DNA of 44,033 bases from Singulisphaera sp. GP187 (GTDB lineage: Bacteria > Planctomycetota > Planctomycetia > Gemmatales > Gemmataceae): assembly GCA_945905925.1 (NCBI GenBank), contig CAMDQN010000052.1, positions 1 to 44,033 of the forward strand, read 5' to 3'. The stretch's first letter is position 1. Each line of letters starts with the position of its first letter. Of this stretch, positions 15,356 to 24,508 are shown piece after piece. The notes under the pieces were generated by a model that searched no databases, was not told where the DNA came from, and was given only the letters and a program-made list of their open reading frames with translations. Made by a program: the position numbers and the translations under genes.

Positions 15356-16402
15356 ATGGCCCATCAATCTTCAAACGCCGTCACCCTCTCCGAGGCAAAG
15401 GAGCTAATCCGGTGCCTCGCGGACACCGAGAGCGTGCTGCTACTATCGCCGCCGGGCGTGGGCAAGTCCGATGTCGTGCGCGCCGCCGCGACCGAAGCTG
15501 GCCTCGAGTGCAAGTCGCTGCTCGGAACGCAGATCGCACCCGAAGACGTGTCCGGTGTGCCCAAGATCGTCGGCAACCGCGCCGTCTTCTGCCCGCCGCG
15601 ACTCCTGCTCCCGGACGACAACAAGCCGTTCTGCCTATTCCTCGACGAATTGCCGGCGTCGCCGCCCGAGGTGCAGAAAGCGTTCTACTCGTTACTCCTC
15701 GAACGACGTCTGGGCGAGTACCACCTGCCGCGCGGAACGTGGGTGGTCGCGGCCGGGAACCGCACCGAGGACCGGGCGCTGGTCCGCGCGCTGTCGAGCG
15801 CGCTGGTGAACCGCGTGTTCGTGCTGCCGGTGCGCGTCGATGTGGACGAATGGCTTACGTGGGCCGAACGGAACGGTGTGCGCGCCGAGGTGCGGTCGTT
15901 CGTGCGGCACGTCCCGTTCGCGCTGCAGCGCCCGGTGCCCGCGGACCCAGTACCGTTCTCGACGCCGCGCGCCTGGGCGATGCTCTCTCGCGACCTGCAC
16001 CTCGCGGAGAGCGCCGGGCGACTCTCACTTGAAGAGCGCCGGGCGTTGGCGTTCGGCCGACTCACCCCGCACGACGCCGGGTTGTTCTGCGCTCTCTGCG
16101 AGGACGGCCTGGCCACCCTCTGCTCCGCCGCTGACTACATTGACAACCCCGCACTGCTGCCGAAATCGGAGACGGCGATGTGGTTCGTGGTTAACCGCAT
16201 CCGGCAGGCGATCGAAGCGGATCAACTCCGCGCACCGGACGCCACAAAGGTGAACGCGTTTCTAGCCTCGGTCGGCGAAGAGTACCGGTTCGCGCTGATG
16301 CTCGATCACGTCGAACAGTGGTCCGCGCTCGGAGCGAACGAGGTGATGCTTGAGACGCTGAAGGAAGTAACGGGCCTTCCATCAGAAGCCATCGAATCGT
16401 AG
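15356..16402 (+). CDS. MoxR-type AAA+ ATPase, second paralogue
   Basis: A 348-residue AAA+ ATPase closely similar to the neighbour at 14287 over the ATPase core: Walker A SPPGVGKS (31-38), Walker B FLDE (about 95-98), sensor Asn in VVAAGN, and ALVNRV with the probable arginine finger. Stretches such as [20 protein letters not shown] are identical. After the core the two differ completely: here the last 85 residues are helical (MWFVVNRIRQAIEADQLR, VEQWSALGANEVMLETL) with no alphaCTD. Tandem duplication followed by divergence of the tails is the simplest reading, and a mixed ring is possible. ATG 15356 is chosen by comparison with the paralogue; no clear ribosome binding site is seen, and 15284 is an alternative start. 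Confidence 0.85.
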   Translation: MAHQSSNAVTLSEAKELIRCLADTESVLLLSPPGVGKSDVVRAAATEAGLECKSLLGTQIAPEDVSGVPKIVGNRAVFCPPRLLLPDDNKPFCLFLDELPASPPEVQKAFYSLLLERRLGEYHLPRGTWVVAAGNRTEDRALVRALSSALVNRVFVLPVRVDVDEWLTWAERNGVRAEVRSFVRHVPFALQRPVPADPVPFSTPRAWAMLSRDLHLAESAGRLSLEERRALAFGRLTPHDAGLFCALCEDGLATLCSAADYIDNPALLPKSETAMWFVVNRIRQAIEADQLRAPDATKVNAFLASVGEEYRFALMLDHVEQWSALGANEVMLETLKEVTGLPSEAIES

Positions 16403-16421
16403 CGAATCGCCCGGTTTTGCG

Positions 16422-16440
16422 TCGATCCCGCAGGGATCGA
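16422..16440. repeat. Hairpin ahead of the VWA gene
   Basis: TCGATCCC (16422-16429) and GGGATCGA (16433-16440) form an 8-bp stem with a three-base loop, ending directly before GGAG, the probable ribosome binding site of the gene at 16456. Confidence 0.55.
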
Positions 16441-16455
16441 GGAGCGGCAACTACC

Positions 16456-17778
16456 GTGGAACCGCCCACACCCGAGAAACTCGCCGCCACGAACGCGACC
16501 CGCGCGCTGAAGCTCGTTTCGGCCTCGCTTCCGCACCTGTCGGGGCTGTGCCACAGCGTGCGCGTCAAGGTAACGAAAAAGTATCCGGTCGCGGCCATCG
16601 GCGCGTCCGGGCTGATGCTCGTGAACCCGCGCGCGTTCTCCGAAACACCGCTCCCGGACCTCGTGTTCGTGGTCGCGCACGAACTCATGCACCTGGCGCT
16701 CGATACGTTCGGTCGCGGTGGGAACGCGAACCCGCACCTCGTCAACGTCGCGCACGATTACGTCATCAATGACATCCTCTCCGTGGAACTGAACCGCGGC
16801 GTTCCACTCGGCGGGCTGGTGCGCCCCGGCGCGCGTCAGGAGTCGCTCGAAACGCTGGTCACGGAACTCGCCCGCGACGGCACCACCAAACCGGGCGACT
16901 GCTGGACCGTCGCGCGGAAGAAGAAGCCGAAGCGTAAGAAGCAGCCGAAGAGCGCGATTCAGCAAGAACTCGAACGCGCGGGTCTGGTGCCGCCGGAGCC
17001 TGACGAACCCGACGAGGAGGACGACGACGAAGACGAGTGCCCTTCGGGGGACGCGATGACCGCCGAGGAGGAGGCCGAACTCGAACCAGATATCGGACCG
17101 AAAGAGCGCTCCGCGAGCCGCGACCGCGTGCGACGCGAAGCCGTGCGTTCGGTCACTCTGAAGGAATTGCGCAGTCAGATGGATCAGGCAACCGGGCACG
17201 GCGCGGGCGCGGACCCCGGCGCGTCGCGCACGCTCATGGAAGCGATCGCGACCGCGTACCAACCGCCGTGGCAGCTCGCGCTTCAACACTGGTTGGACGC
17301 CGTCTCGCCCGGCCCGCGCAGTTACGCGAAACCGAGCCGCCGCGGCGCCGAACGCGACGATGGCGTCATCCTCGCGGGGCGGAAGCGTGAGGGCTGGGCG
17401 CTGCACGTCGTCATGGACACGAGCGGTTCGATGATCAACACGCTGCCGCGCATCCTGGGTTTGCTCGCATCATTCTGTGAAGGCGCGGGCGTGAATCAGG
17501 TTCACATCATGCAGTGCGATGTGGGCGTAACGGCGGATGAGTGGATCGACCCGGCCGAACTCACGAGCTACAAGATCACCGGCTTCGGTGGCAGCGACAT
17601 GTCCCCGGCGATGGACGAACTGTCCGACGACCCGGAGGTGAACGCGGTGCTGGTGCTCACCGACGGTTACGTCTCGTACCCGAACGAAGAACCACCGTAC
17701 AGCGTGCTGTGGGGTTTGGTGGACGGCTACACCACGTTCAACCCGGCTTACGGCACCGTGGTGCATGTGAAGACGTAA
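16456..17778 (+). CDS. Metallopeptidase-like and VWA-like (DUF2201-type) protein
   Basis: A 440-residue cytoplasmic protein. The N-terminal domain carries a zinc-peptidase signature HELMH (75-79) with His100-Asp101 as a likely third ligand. A lysine-rich and then strongly acidic linker follows (about 155-215, EPDEPDEEDDDEDE). The C-terminal domain is VWA-like: its MIDAS begins VMDTSGSM (Asp321, Ser323, Ser325), with GFGGSDMSPAM and VLVLTDGYVSYP later. This pairing is the known partner type of MoxR ATPases, in which the ATPase acts on or through the VWA domain. GTG 16456 is chosen since the frame upstream begins at a TTG within a hairpin. It is the last gene of the cluster, and a terminator follows. 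Confidence 0.85.
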   Translation: MEPPTPEKLAATNATRALKLVSASLPHLSGLCHSVRVKVTKKYPVAAIGASGLMLVNPRAFSETPLPDLVFVVAHELMHLALDTFGRGGNANPHLVNVAHDYVINDILSVELNRGVPLGGLVRPGARQESLETLVTELARDGTTKPGDCWTVARKKKPKRKKQPKSAIQQELERAGLVPPEPDEPDEEDDDEDECPSGDAMTAEEEAELEPDIGPKERSASRDRVRREAVRSVTLKELRSQMDQATGHGAGADPGASRTLMEAIATAYQPPWQLALQHWLDAVSPGPRSYAKPSRRGAERDDGVILAGRKREGWALHVVMDTSGSMINTLPRILGLLASFCEGAGVNQVHIMQCDVGVTADEWIDPAELTSYKITGFGGSDMSPAMDELSDDPEVNAVLVLTDGYVSYPNEEPPYSVLWGLVDGYTTFNPAYGTVVHVKT

Positions 17779-17782
17779 ACGG

Positions 17783-17864
17783 GGCGCGTCCCGCCCGCAA
17801 GGGCGAGATGCGTCGGGTGGGGCCATCCGCGGAACCACCCCCGCCCTTGTGGGCGGGGTGCGCC
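17783..17864. terminator. Symmetric terminator between convergent genes
   Basis: The arm at 17783-17805 pairs with 17842-17864 with only a few mismatches (GGCGCGTCCCGCCC against GGGCGGGGTGCGCC), and GGGTGG/CCACCC inside extends it. It exactly fills the gap between the VWA gene and the thrS stop, so it can serve both strands. Confidence 0.7.
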
Positions 17865-19706
17865 TTACGGCACCAACTTCAGGGTGCGCGACTTCACGAC
17901 TGCTTCCAGCATCGCGACGAACTCCGCGACCGGCTTCGCGCCCAGGTCTTCCCCGTTCCGCAAGCGGACAGCGACCGCGTTCGCTTCCATCTCCTTGTCG
18001 CCAATCACGAGGATGTAGGGAATCTTCTGCAACTGCGCGTCGCGAATCTTTCCTTGCATGCGCTTGTCGCCTAAGTCCACATCAACGCGATAGTCCGCGT
18101 CGAGCAACTGCTCGCCGAGTTTCTGCGCGAACTCGAAGTGCCGGTCCGCAATGGGCACGATCGCCACTTGCACCGGCGCGAGCCACACCGGGAACGCGCC
18201 CGCGTACAACTCGATGAGGTACGCGATCATGCGTTCCATGGTGCTGATCACGCCGCGGTGAATCATCACCGGGCGTTTCGGGGTGTCGTCGGTGTCCTTG
18301 AACTCCAGTTTGAACTGCTCCGGCAGGTGCTGGTCGAGTTGAATGGTCGAGAGGGTTTCCTCGCGGCCCATCACGTCCTTCACCTGCACGTCGATCTTCG
18401 GCCCGTAGAACGCAGCCTCACCGTCGGCCTCGAAGAACGGTAAGCCTGACTCGACGAGCGCCTCGCGCAAGATGCGCTCGCTGCTCTCCCACATCGCGGG
18501 ATTATCGACGTACTTCACCTTGTCGGCTGGGTCGTGCTTCGAGAGCCGCAAGCGGTACTCGCCGATACCGAGGTCCGCGTAAGCGCACTTCATCAAGGCG
18601 AGAACGCCCGCGATCTCGGTCTTGATCTGATCGGGCCGAACGAACAGGTGCGCGTCGTTGAGTGTCATGCAGCGCACGCGGCTCAGACCACCGACGACGC
18701 CGGACTTCTCGTAGCGGTACATGGTGCCGAGTTCAGCGATGCGGATGGGCAGGTCCCGGTAACTGCGCGCCTTCGACTTGTACACCTGAATGTGGTGCGG
18801 GCAGCACATCGGCCGCAGCACGAGGTCTTCGTCTTCGCCGAGTGACATCGGCGGGAACATGCCGTCCTTGTAGTGCTCCCAGTGCCCCGACTGGATGTAC
18901 AGTTCCTTCTTCGCCGCGTCCGGGGTGTACACGTGGAGGTAACCGGCGCGACGTTCGTAGTCGGTGATGAAGGTTTCGAGCAACCGGCGAACGGTCGCAC
19001 CTTTCGGCAGCAGCATCGGAAAGCCGGAGCCGAACAGCGGTTCGTTGGCGAACAGTTCGAGTTCGCGTCCGACCTTGCGGTGATCGCGCTTCGCGGCTTC
19101 TTCGAGGCGCGCGAGGTGGGCTTTGAGGTCATCGCCGCTTGCCCACGCGGTCGCGTGGAACCGTTTCAGCATTTTGTTTTTGCTGTCGCCGCGCCAGTAT
19201 GAGCCGGTGACCTGCTGAATCTTGAAGCCTTTCGCGTCGAGGTTCCCGGTGGTCTCGACGTGCGGCCCGCGGCACAGGTCGGTGAAGGTGTCTTGCTGGT
19301 AAACGGTGATGGTCGCGGCGCCCGCGTTCGCGTTGCCGTACTCGTCCTGACCTTTGGTAAGTCCGTCGATGAGTTCGAGTTTGTACGGGTTGTCCTTGAA
19401 GATTTCGCGCCCCTCGGCGGCGGAAACTTCGCGCACCTTGAACGCGTGCTTCGCCTTGATGATCGCCCGCATCCGGTCCGCGATCCAGTTCAGATCGGTG
19501 TCAGTAGGGTTCACGTCTAAATCAAAGTCGTAGTAGAAGCCGTACTCGATGGGCGGCCCGATGGTGGGCTTCGCCTCGGGGAAGCGTTCCACAACGGCCT
19601 GCGCGAGAACGTGTGCGAGGGAGTGCCGTAACTTGTAGAGTGCGGGGTCGTAATCTTTGGGAATGTGCTTCTCGCCCGCGGCCTTCAACTCTGCTTCGCT
19701 TGCCAT
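17865..19706 (-). CDS. thrS: Threonyl-tRNA synthetase without TGS domain
   Basis: Charges tRNA-Thr with threonine in the cytoplasm. 613 residues from ATG 19706. The protein starts directly at the editing domain, with its HxxxH motif (RHSLAHVLAQ, near residue 28) and TDLCRGPHV, so the N-terminal TGS domain of the 642-residue E. coli enzyme is missing. The class II core has CCPHH (zinc Cys), LNDAHLF (zinc His) and PVMIHRGVISTMERMIAYL (motif 3 region and third zinc ligand), followed by the anticodon-binding domain with WLAPVQVAIVPI. All catalytic, zinc and editing residues I can place are present. A longer frame to 19757 adds 17 residues that do not resemble a TGS domain. It converges with the VWA gene. 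Confidence 0.95.
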   Translation of the reverse strand: MASEAELKAAGEKHIPKDYDPALYKLRHSLAHVLAQAVVERFPEAKPTIGPPIEYGFYYDFDLDVNPTDTDLNWIADRMRAIIKAKHAFKVREVSAAEGREIFKDNPYKLELIDGLTKGQDEYGNANAGAATITVYQQDTFTDLCRGPHVETTGNLDAKGFKIQQVTGSYWRGDSKNKMLKRFHATAWASGDDLKAHLARLEEAAKRDHRKVGRELELFANEPLFGSGFPMLLPKGATVRRLLETFITDYERRAGYLHVYTPDAAKKELYIQSGHWEHYKDGMFPPMSLGEDEDLVLRPMCCPHHIQVYKSKARSYRDLPIRIAELGTMYRYEKSGVVGGLSRVRCMTLNDAHLFVRPDQIKTEIAGVLALMKCAYADLGIGEYRLRLSKHDPADKVKYVDNPAMWESSERILREALVESGLPFFEADGEAAFYGPKIDVQVKDVMGREETLSTIQLDQHLPEQFKLEFKDTDDTPKRPVMIHRGVISTMERMIAYLIELYAGAFPVWLAPVQVAIVPIADRHFEFAQKLGEQLLDADYRVDVDLGDKRMQGKIRDAQLQKIPYILVIGDKEMEANAVAVRLRNGEDLGAKPVAEFVAMLEAVVKSRTLKLVP

Positions 19707-19827
19707 GTGGAGATACCCTGTAAGGGTGGCGTGTGGCACGCGGTCATACAGCCGCAACCTCCCACGCCACCAACGAGCATGTTACAGGAGTCCTGACAGG
19801 GCGACAGGGAGCGAAGGTTCACCTCTC

Positions 19828-19888
19828 GTTAGCCGCAAGCCGAAAGCGAGCGCGAAGGAGCCTCGCTCGCCTTCGGCTTGCGGCTAAC
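19828..19888 (-). terminator. 25-bp hairpin after the Asp-box protein gene
   Basis: GTTAGCCGCAAGCCGAA at 19828 onward pairs through 25 positions with 19864-19888, with one mismatch and an 11-base loop. It begins two bases beyond the minus-strand stop at 19890, so it probably ends that transcript; thrS starts further left on the same strand. Confidence 0.65.
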
Positions 19889-19889
19889 T

Positions 19890-22505
19890 TCACTCGCCCT
19901 CACTCTTCTCCGCCTCCACTTCCTTCACCGTTACTTTCTGCGTTTGAGTCACGTTGCCGGCTTTGAGCGTGATGGTGTACTCGCCGGGTTCCTTCACGTC
20001 GAACACGCACCGGTCCAGACCCGGCGTGTCGCGGCCCAGGTACAACCCGACCCGCTTACCCTTCGCGTCCGTACAGGTGACCTCGGTCTTCCCCGCGGTC
20101 TTGGCAGTCATGTAGAAGTGAACCGGGATGCCCTTCGGCGGGTTCGGCGCCTTGAACCCGAGGGGCGGCATCATCGGGCGCGCCGCCGATTTGTGGAGGT
20201 ACGCGGGCTTCACGTTGAACAAGTGGGCGTCCGCTTTCCACACCGGTTCCGCGAACTGCTCCAACGGCGCGATGTCCACCACCCAAATGCCGCGCCCGTG
20301 CGTGCCGATTACCAGTTCGCGCTCGCGCGGGTGAACGACAAGATCATCGACGCGAACCGTGGCCGGCATCCCGCTCTTGGCGACATGGTGCCACTTCGTG
20401 CCGGCGTCGAACGTGACGTACAGCCCCAGTTCGGTTCCCGCGAACAGCAGCAATTTGTTCTTCGACGACTGCCGCACCACCCCGACGACCGCGCCGTTGG
20501 GGAGGTTTGCCGAGAGTGATTTCCACGTCTCGCCGTAGTCGGTCGTGAGGAAGATGTACGGCTTGAAGTCGTCGTTGCGGTGCCGGTCGATGGCGACCAT
20601 CGCAGTGCCGGGGGTGAAGTGCGAGCACTCGATCTTCGCGACCGCACGAGCCTTCGGACCGGGGAGTTTATCGCTAACATCGATCCACTCTTTGCCATCG
20701 TTCTTGGAAACCCAAAGTTTTCCATCGTCGGTGCCGACCCACAACACGCCGGACTTCACCGGCGATTCGGTGAGCGCCAGGATGGTGTATCCTGAACCTC
20801 CCGCACCATCCTTCGGTGGTGTGGTCAGGTCCGTGCTGATCTTCGCCCACGCGTCGCCGCGATTCGTCGATTTGTAAAGGTGCTGCGCGCCGTAGTAGAG
20901 CGTCTTGGGGTCGTGCGGCGAGAGCAGAATCGGCGCGTTCCAGTTGTAACGGCTGACGGTGCCGCCTTTCGGCGCTGTCGGGCGAATGTTCCTGGTAGCC
21001 GGTCCCTTCGCGCCGCGCAGGTTGACGCGGGCGAGCGCGCCGTACTGACTTTCGAGGTACACCGTGTACGGGTCCGTGGGATCGACTGCGGCCTGAAAGC
21101 CGTCGCCGCCGAGCAGACGGCGCCAGTCCGCGAGCGTCACGCCGTCATCGAAGTGCGTCGCGGTCGTACCGCCCCAACTGCCGTTGTCCTGCAACCCGCC
21201 GTAGACGCGGTACGGCACGCGAGTGTCCACCGCGACACCGTAGAACTGGCTGATCACCAGCCCGCGGTTCGCGGTGAAGGTGGCACCGGTGTCCTTCGAG
21301 AGATACAGCCCGCCGTCGTTGCCGGCGAGGACGTGCTTCGAGTCCTTCGGGTTGACCCAGAGTGCATGGTGGTCGGCGTGAATGGTGCGTCCGATGACGG
21401 CGAACGTCAGCCCGCCGTCGGCGGAGGTTTGGAGTGTCACGCCGAGGACGTAGAGTCGTTTCTCGTCGCTGGGGTCAACGCGAATCTGACCGTAGTAGAA
21501 CGGTCGCGGGCACAAGTCGTTGATCTTCTTCCACGACTTGCCCTTGTCCGCAGAGCGGAACACGCCGCCGGTTTCGACCTTCCCAACCGCGCCGGGTTTG
21601 CCGTCCTTACTCACCATCGTGGCCGGTTGGCCGGCGTTCGTTAGCGCGCCTGCCGTCTCATTCGTCTGAACGATCGCGAACACGACATCGGGGTTCTTGC
21701 GGTACACGGCCAACCCGCAGCGGCCGTAGGAGTTCGCGGGCAAGCCGCCTTTCATCTTCTCCCACGTTTTGCCGGCGTCGGTCGTCTTGAACAGCCCACC
21801 GCTCTCGCCGGTCTGGACCCGCGGGCTACCACCCGAGAAACTGTCGCGGCGCACCTGCCAGGCCGCCGCGTAGAGCGTGTCCGGGTCAGCCGGGTCCATC
21901 TGCACGTCCACGAAGCCGGTGTTGTTGTCGATGAACTTGCTCTTTTCCCAGGTCTTGCCACCGTCGGTCGTCTTGAACAGCCCGCGCTCCGCGTTTGGGC
22001 CCCAGAAGTGCCCAATCGCGGCGACATAGACGATGTTGGGGTTTGTGGGGTGCACGACGATACGGCCGATGTGGTGCGTGTCCTTCAGCCCGCACGCGGC
22101 CCAGGTCTTGCCGCCGTCGGCGGACTTGTAGACGCCCTCGCCCCACGACACGGAGTTGCGCGGGTTGCCTTCGCCGGTGCCAACGTACACCACATCCGGT
22201 TTCCCCTGGCACACCGCGACTGCACCGATGCATTGTGTGGATTGGTCGTCGAAGACGGGCTTGAGCGTGACCCCGCCATCGGTGGTCTTCCACACGCCGC
22301 CGCCAGCGGTCGCAACGTAGTAGGTATCGGGGTTGCTTTCCAGGACCGCGAGTTCGGTAACGCGACCGCCCATGTTCGCGGGGCCGATGCACCGCGCCGA
22401 AAGTCCGGCGACGAGAGGTTCGTACTGGTCCGGTTGAGCGAACGCGACCGGAGCGCAAAATAAGACCAACACGACGACCGCGGCCCGTGCAAGGGGCTGA
22501 GACAT
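19890..22505 (-). CDS. Secreted Asp-box (BNR/sortilin-like) beta-propeller protein
   Basis: An 871-residue exported protein with a signal peptide (residues 1-23, ending AFA). It carries many Asp-box repeats of the form S/T-x-D-x-G-x-T-W: TTDGGKTW, SADGGKTW, TTDAGKTW, SADKGKSW, TTDYGETW. They form one or two propellers of the VPS10/sortilin or sialidase type, extending to about residue 740. The C-terminal 120 residues are a beta-rich domain (GEYTITLKAGNVTQTQKVTV). No catalytic residues of a sialidase are evident, so I do not call an enzyme. Planctomycetes have many such proteins, probably for surface binding or glycan handling. GGAG lies eight bases before ATG 22505. Confidence 0.8.
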   Translation of the reverse strand: MSQPLARAAVVVLVLFCAPVAFAQPDQYEPLVAGLSARCIGPANMGGRVTELAVLESNPDTYYVATAGGGVWKTTDGGVTLKPVFDDQSTQCIGAVAVCQGKPDVVYVGTGEGNPRNSVSWGEGVYKSADGGKTWAACGLKDTHHIGRIVVHPTNPNIVYVAAIGHFWGPNAERGLFKTTDGGKTWEKSKFIDNNTGFVDVQMDPADPDTLYAAAWQVRRDSFSGGSPRVQTGESGGLFKTTDAGKTWEKMKGGLPANSYGRCGLAVYRKNPDVVFAIVQTNETAGALTNAGQPATMVSKDGKPGAVGKVETGGVFRSADKGKSWKKINDLCPRPFYYGQIRVDPSDEKRLYVLGVTLQTSADGGLTFAVIGRTIHADHHALWVNPKDSKHVLAGNDGGLYLSKDTGATFTANRGLVISQFYGVAVDTRVPYRVYGGLQDNGSWGGTTATHFDDGVTLADWRRLLGGDGFQAAVDPTDPYTVYLESQYGALARVNLRGAKGPATRNIRPTAPKGGTVSRYNWNAPILLSPHDPKTLYYGAQHLYKSTNRGDAWAKISTDLTTPPKDGAGGSGYTILALTESPVKSGVLWVGTDDGKLWVSKNDGKEWIDVSDKLPGPKARAVAKIECSHFTPGTAMVAIDRHRNDDFKPYIFLTTDYGETWKSLSANLPNGAVVGVVRQSSKNKLLLFAGTELGLYVTFDAGTKWHHVAKSGMPATVRVDDLVVHPRERELVIGTHGRGIWVVDIAPLEQFAEPVWKADAHLFNVKPAYLHKSAARPMMPPLGFKAPNPPKGIPVHFYMTAKTAGKTEVTCTDAKGKRVGLYLGRDTPGLDRCVFDVKEPGEYTITLKAGNVTQTQKVTVKEVEAEKSEGE

Positions 22506-22607
22506 CAGAGAGACTCCGAACAGGAATTAAATGAACGAGTCGTGAGTGAGGATACCCAAACGAGAACCGTTCAGGAACCAGAAATGTGAAGAAGGGACGA
22601 GCGCGCT

Positions 22608-22640
22608 GCGACCGAGCTGTTAGCCCTCTCCGTGGGCTAA
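22608..22640. repeat. Dispersed intergenic motif with hairpin
   Basis: CGACCGAGCTGTT near 22609-22621 recurs near 33875-33887 in another intergenic gap, preceded in both by ACGAGCGCG. Here it runs into TTAGCCC (22620-22626) and GGGCTAA (22634-22640), a 7-bp stem, between the Dabb-like gene and the Asp-box gene. Confidence 0.5.
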
Positions 22641-22683
22641 AAGCCAAATCACGCCGCCCACATCGGGTCACATTCACGTTACC

Positions 22684-23340
22684 TTACGGAGCCGCCTTCT
22701 TCGGCTCGAAGTCGTACACAATCGGCGTTTCCCACTTCTTCAAATGCTTGTCGGCGAACTTGGTGTGAATGGCGTCGTTGAGGTACGTCTTCAACCCGTC
22801 CGCGTTGTCGAACACGAACACCAGCGCGACGGTGTACTCGGTCGCGGCGTCAGGCGTGCCCTTGCTCGACGGCTTACCGGCCCACACCCCGCGAACCGTC
22901 TTGATCTTCGAGAGCTGCGAATAGGTGTCGTCGATCAGCGATTGTGGTTCGGCGCTCGGTGAATCGGCCTTCAGCTTCAGGATCACGACGTGAATCAGAC
23001 CCGCGCTTTTGTAGTTGTTGACGATCGCCTGAAGCTCATCGATCTTCTTGTCGTCCTTCGCGTCGTTGCCCTTCTCCTTCTTGAGTGCCGCTTCCAACCG
23101 GTTGTTCGCCGCTTGCAGGTTGTTGTTCACGGTCTTCAGTGCGTTGATCTGCTGGACGGCTTGCTGGATGTCCTGCTGCGCCGCCTTGAGTTGCTTCTGC
23201 AGGTCCGCGACCTGTTTCTCGGTGGCCGTATCCTTCTTGTCCTTGTCTTTCTTGTCCTGCGCGGTGGCCGGGTCGGCGCGGTGGCCGACCAACAGGCACG
23301 ACGCCGCGAACAGCAGCGCGCAGACGGCGATACGGGACAT
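22684..23340 (-). CDS. Secreted coiled-coil protein with Dabb-like domain
   Basis: A 218-residue protein. A signal peptide (MSRIAVCALLFAASCLLVGH) is followed by a lysine-rich stretch (DKKDKDKKD), then a heptad coiled coil from about residue 40 to 95 (VADLQKQLKAAQQDIQQAV, LQAANNRLEAALKKEK). The C-terminal 95 residues read as a Dabb (stress-responsive A/B barrel) domain: LIHVVILKLKADS at the start, YTVALVFVFDNADGLKTYL, and HLKKWETPIVYDFE at the end. Dabb domains bind small ligands and dimerise. ATG 23340 has AGGAAA upstream; the longer frame to 23388 lacks this. An exported version fused to a coiled coil is unusual. Function unknown. Confidence 0.75.
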   Translation of the reverse strand: MSRIAVCALLFAASCLLVGHRADPATAQDKKDKDKKDTATEKQVADLQKQLKAAQQDIQQAVQQINALKTVNNNLQAANNRLEAALKKEKGNDAKDDKKIDELQAIVNNYKSAGLIHVVILKLKADSPSAEPQSLIDDTYSQLSKIKTVRGVWAGKPSSKGTPDAATEYTVALVFVFDNADGLKTYLNDAIHTKFADKHLKKWETPIVYDFEPKKAAP

Positions 23341-23412
23341 GATGTTTCCTCGCGAGTCAGAAAAGAGACGTGACTTCGACACTCTCACCCCGAACGGAAC
23401 ACGGGGTGCCGA

Positions 23413-24378
23413 TCAACTTGCGCTCGCGCACAGTTTCACCGCGAGTTTCACCGCCTGCACGAAGCTCGATACGTCCGCAACGCCCTTCCACGCGATGTCG
23501 AACGCGGTCCCGTGATCGACGCTGGTGCGCACGATGGGCAGTCCGAGCGTGACGTTCACCGCGTCCTCGAACGCGAGCGCCTTCAGTGGGATCAGCCCCT
23601 GATCGTGGTACATGCACACGTAGGCGTCACACGCGGCGCGGTACTTCGGCAGGAACGCGGTGTCCGGCGGGAGCGGGCCGCTCACGTCGATGCCCGCCTG
23701 GCGCGCGGCCTCCACAGCGGGCGCGATTACGCGTTCTTCTTCGCGGTCGCCAAACAGCCCGTGTTCGCCCGCGTGCGGGTTCAGTCCGCACACGAGGAGT
23801 CGCGGCGAGCGCCCGCGGATGCGCCGCATTGCTTCGGCCGTGAGGTCGATCGTGTCGCGCACTCGCTCGGTCGTGAGCAGTGCCGGCACATCGCGATAGC
23901 CGACGTGAACGGTGACGAGGCTACAGGTGATCGCTTCGGCCGTGAGCATCATGCACGAACGTTCCGCGTTGGTGCGGCTCGCGAGAATCTCCGTGTGGCC
24001 GGGGAACGGGATGCCGGCCGCGTGCAGCGCCTCCTTGTGAAGCGGGCCGGTCGCGATCGCGTCCACACGCCCGGCGAGCGCCTCGTCGATGGCTGCGGTA
24101 ACGTACTCGTAAGCGGCTTTCCCGCACACGGCCGACACTCGCCCTGGAACGAGCGCGTCGTTGCCGCCATCGGTCGCAGTCAGGTCACGCATCGAAGCCA
24201 GATCGGGCACCGGCCAGTTCAGATGATTCGACACGCGCCGCAGGATGCCCGCATCGCCGAACACAATCGGTTCGCACATCGCCAGTACCCGTTCGTCGCG
24301 GAGCAGGCGCAGACACAATTCCGGGCCGACGCCGGCTGGGTCGCCCATCGTGACCGCGATTCGGGGAAGTCGTGCCAT
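23413..24378 (-). CDS. pdxA: 4-hydroxythreonine-4-phosphate dehydrogenase
   Basis: Oxidises 4-phosphohydroxy-L-threonine in the DXP-dependent pyridoxal 5'-phosphate pathway. 321 residues, close to the family length. Signatures: [13 protein letters not shown]-type opening ([15 protein letters not shown], residues 9-23), [23 protein letters not shown], a metal-binding [28 protein letters not shown] and [13 protein letters not shown]. The three metal-ligand histidines expected of PdxA are in the last motifs and look intact. GGAA lies upstream of ATG 24378. The gene is divergent from the WD40 remnant at 24509, and a hairpin lies in the gap. Confidence 0.93.
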   Translation of the reverse strand: MARLPRIAVTMGDPAGVGPELCLRLLRDERVLAMCEPIVFGDAGILRRVSNHLNWPVPDLASMRDLTATDGGNDALVPGRVSAVCGKAAYEYVTAAIDEALAGRVDAIATGPLHKEALHAAGIPFPGHTEILASRTNAERSCMMLTAEAITCSLVTVHVGYRDVPALLTTERVRDTIDLTAEAMRRIRGRSPRLLVCGLNPHAGEHGLFGDREEERVIAPAVEAARQAGIDVSGPLPPDTAFLPKYRAACDAYVCMYHDQGLIPLKALAFEDAVNVTLGLPIVRTSVDHGTAFDIAWKGVADVSSFVQAVKLAVKLCASAS

Positions 24379-24447
24379 CCGGGAGCTGTTCCTTGCGGGC
24401 GGACCCGCCCAGGTTAGAATGCGGTGGTGTTATCGGGTCCGGGCGCC

Positions 24448-24480
24448 CGCCCGTGCCCGTATTGTAGTACGGCACGGGCG
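24448..24480. promoter_or_regulatory. Hairpin in a divergent intergenic gap
   Basis: CGCCCGTGCC (24448-24457) pairs with GGCACGGGCG (24471-24480); GTA/TAC extends the stem across a single bulged C. It lies between the starts of pdxA and the WD40 remnant, so it may be an operator or a leader structure. Confidence 0.4.
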
Positions 24481-24508
24481 CCGCACCGATCCCAGAGGCA
24501 ACTCGTTC

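Noticed and set aside
19890-22505. Sialidase activity for the Asp-box protein
   Set aside because: Asp boxes are structural; the Arg triad and Tyr/Glu nucleophile of sialidases were not found.
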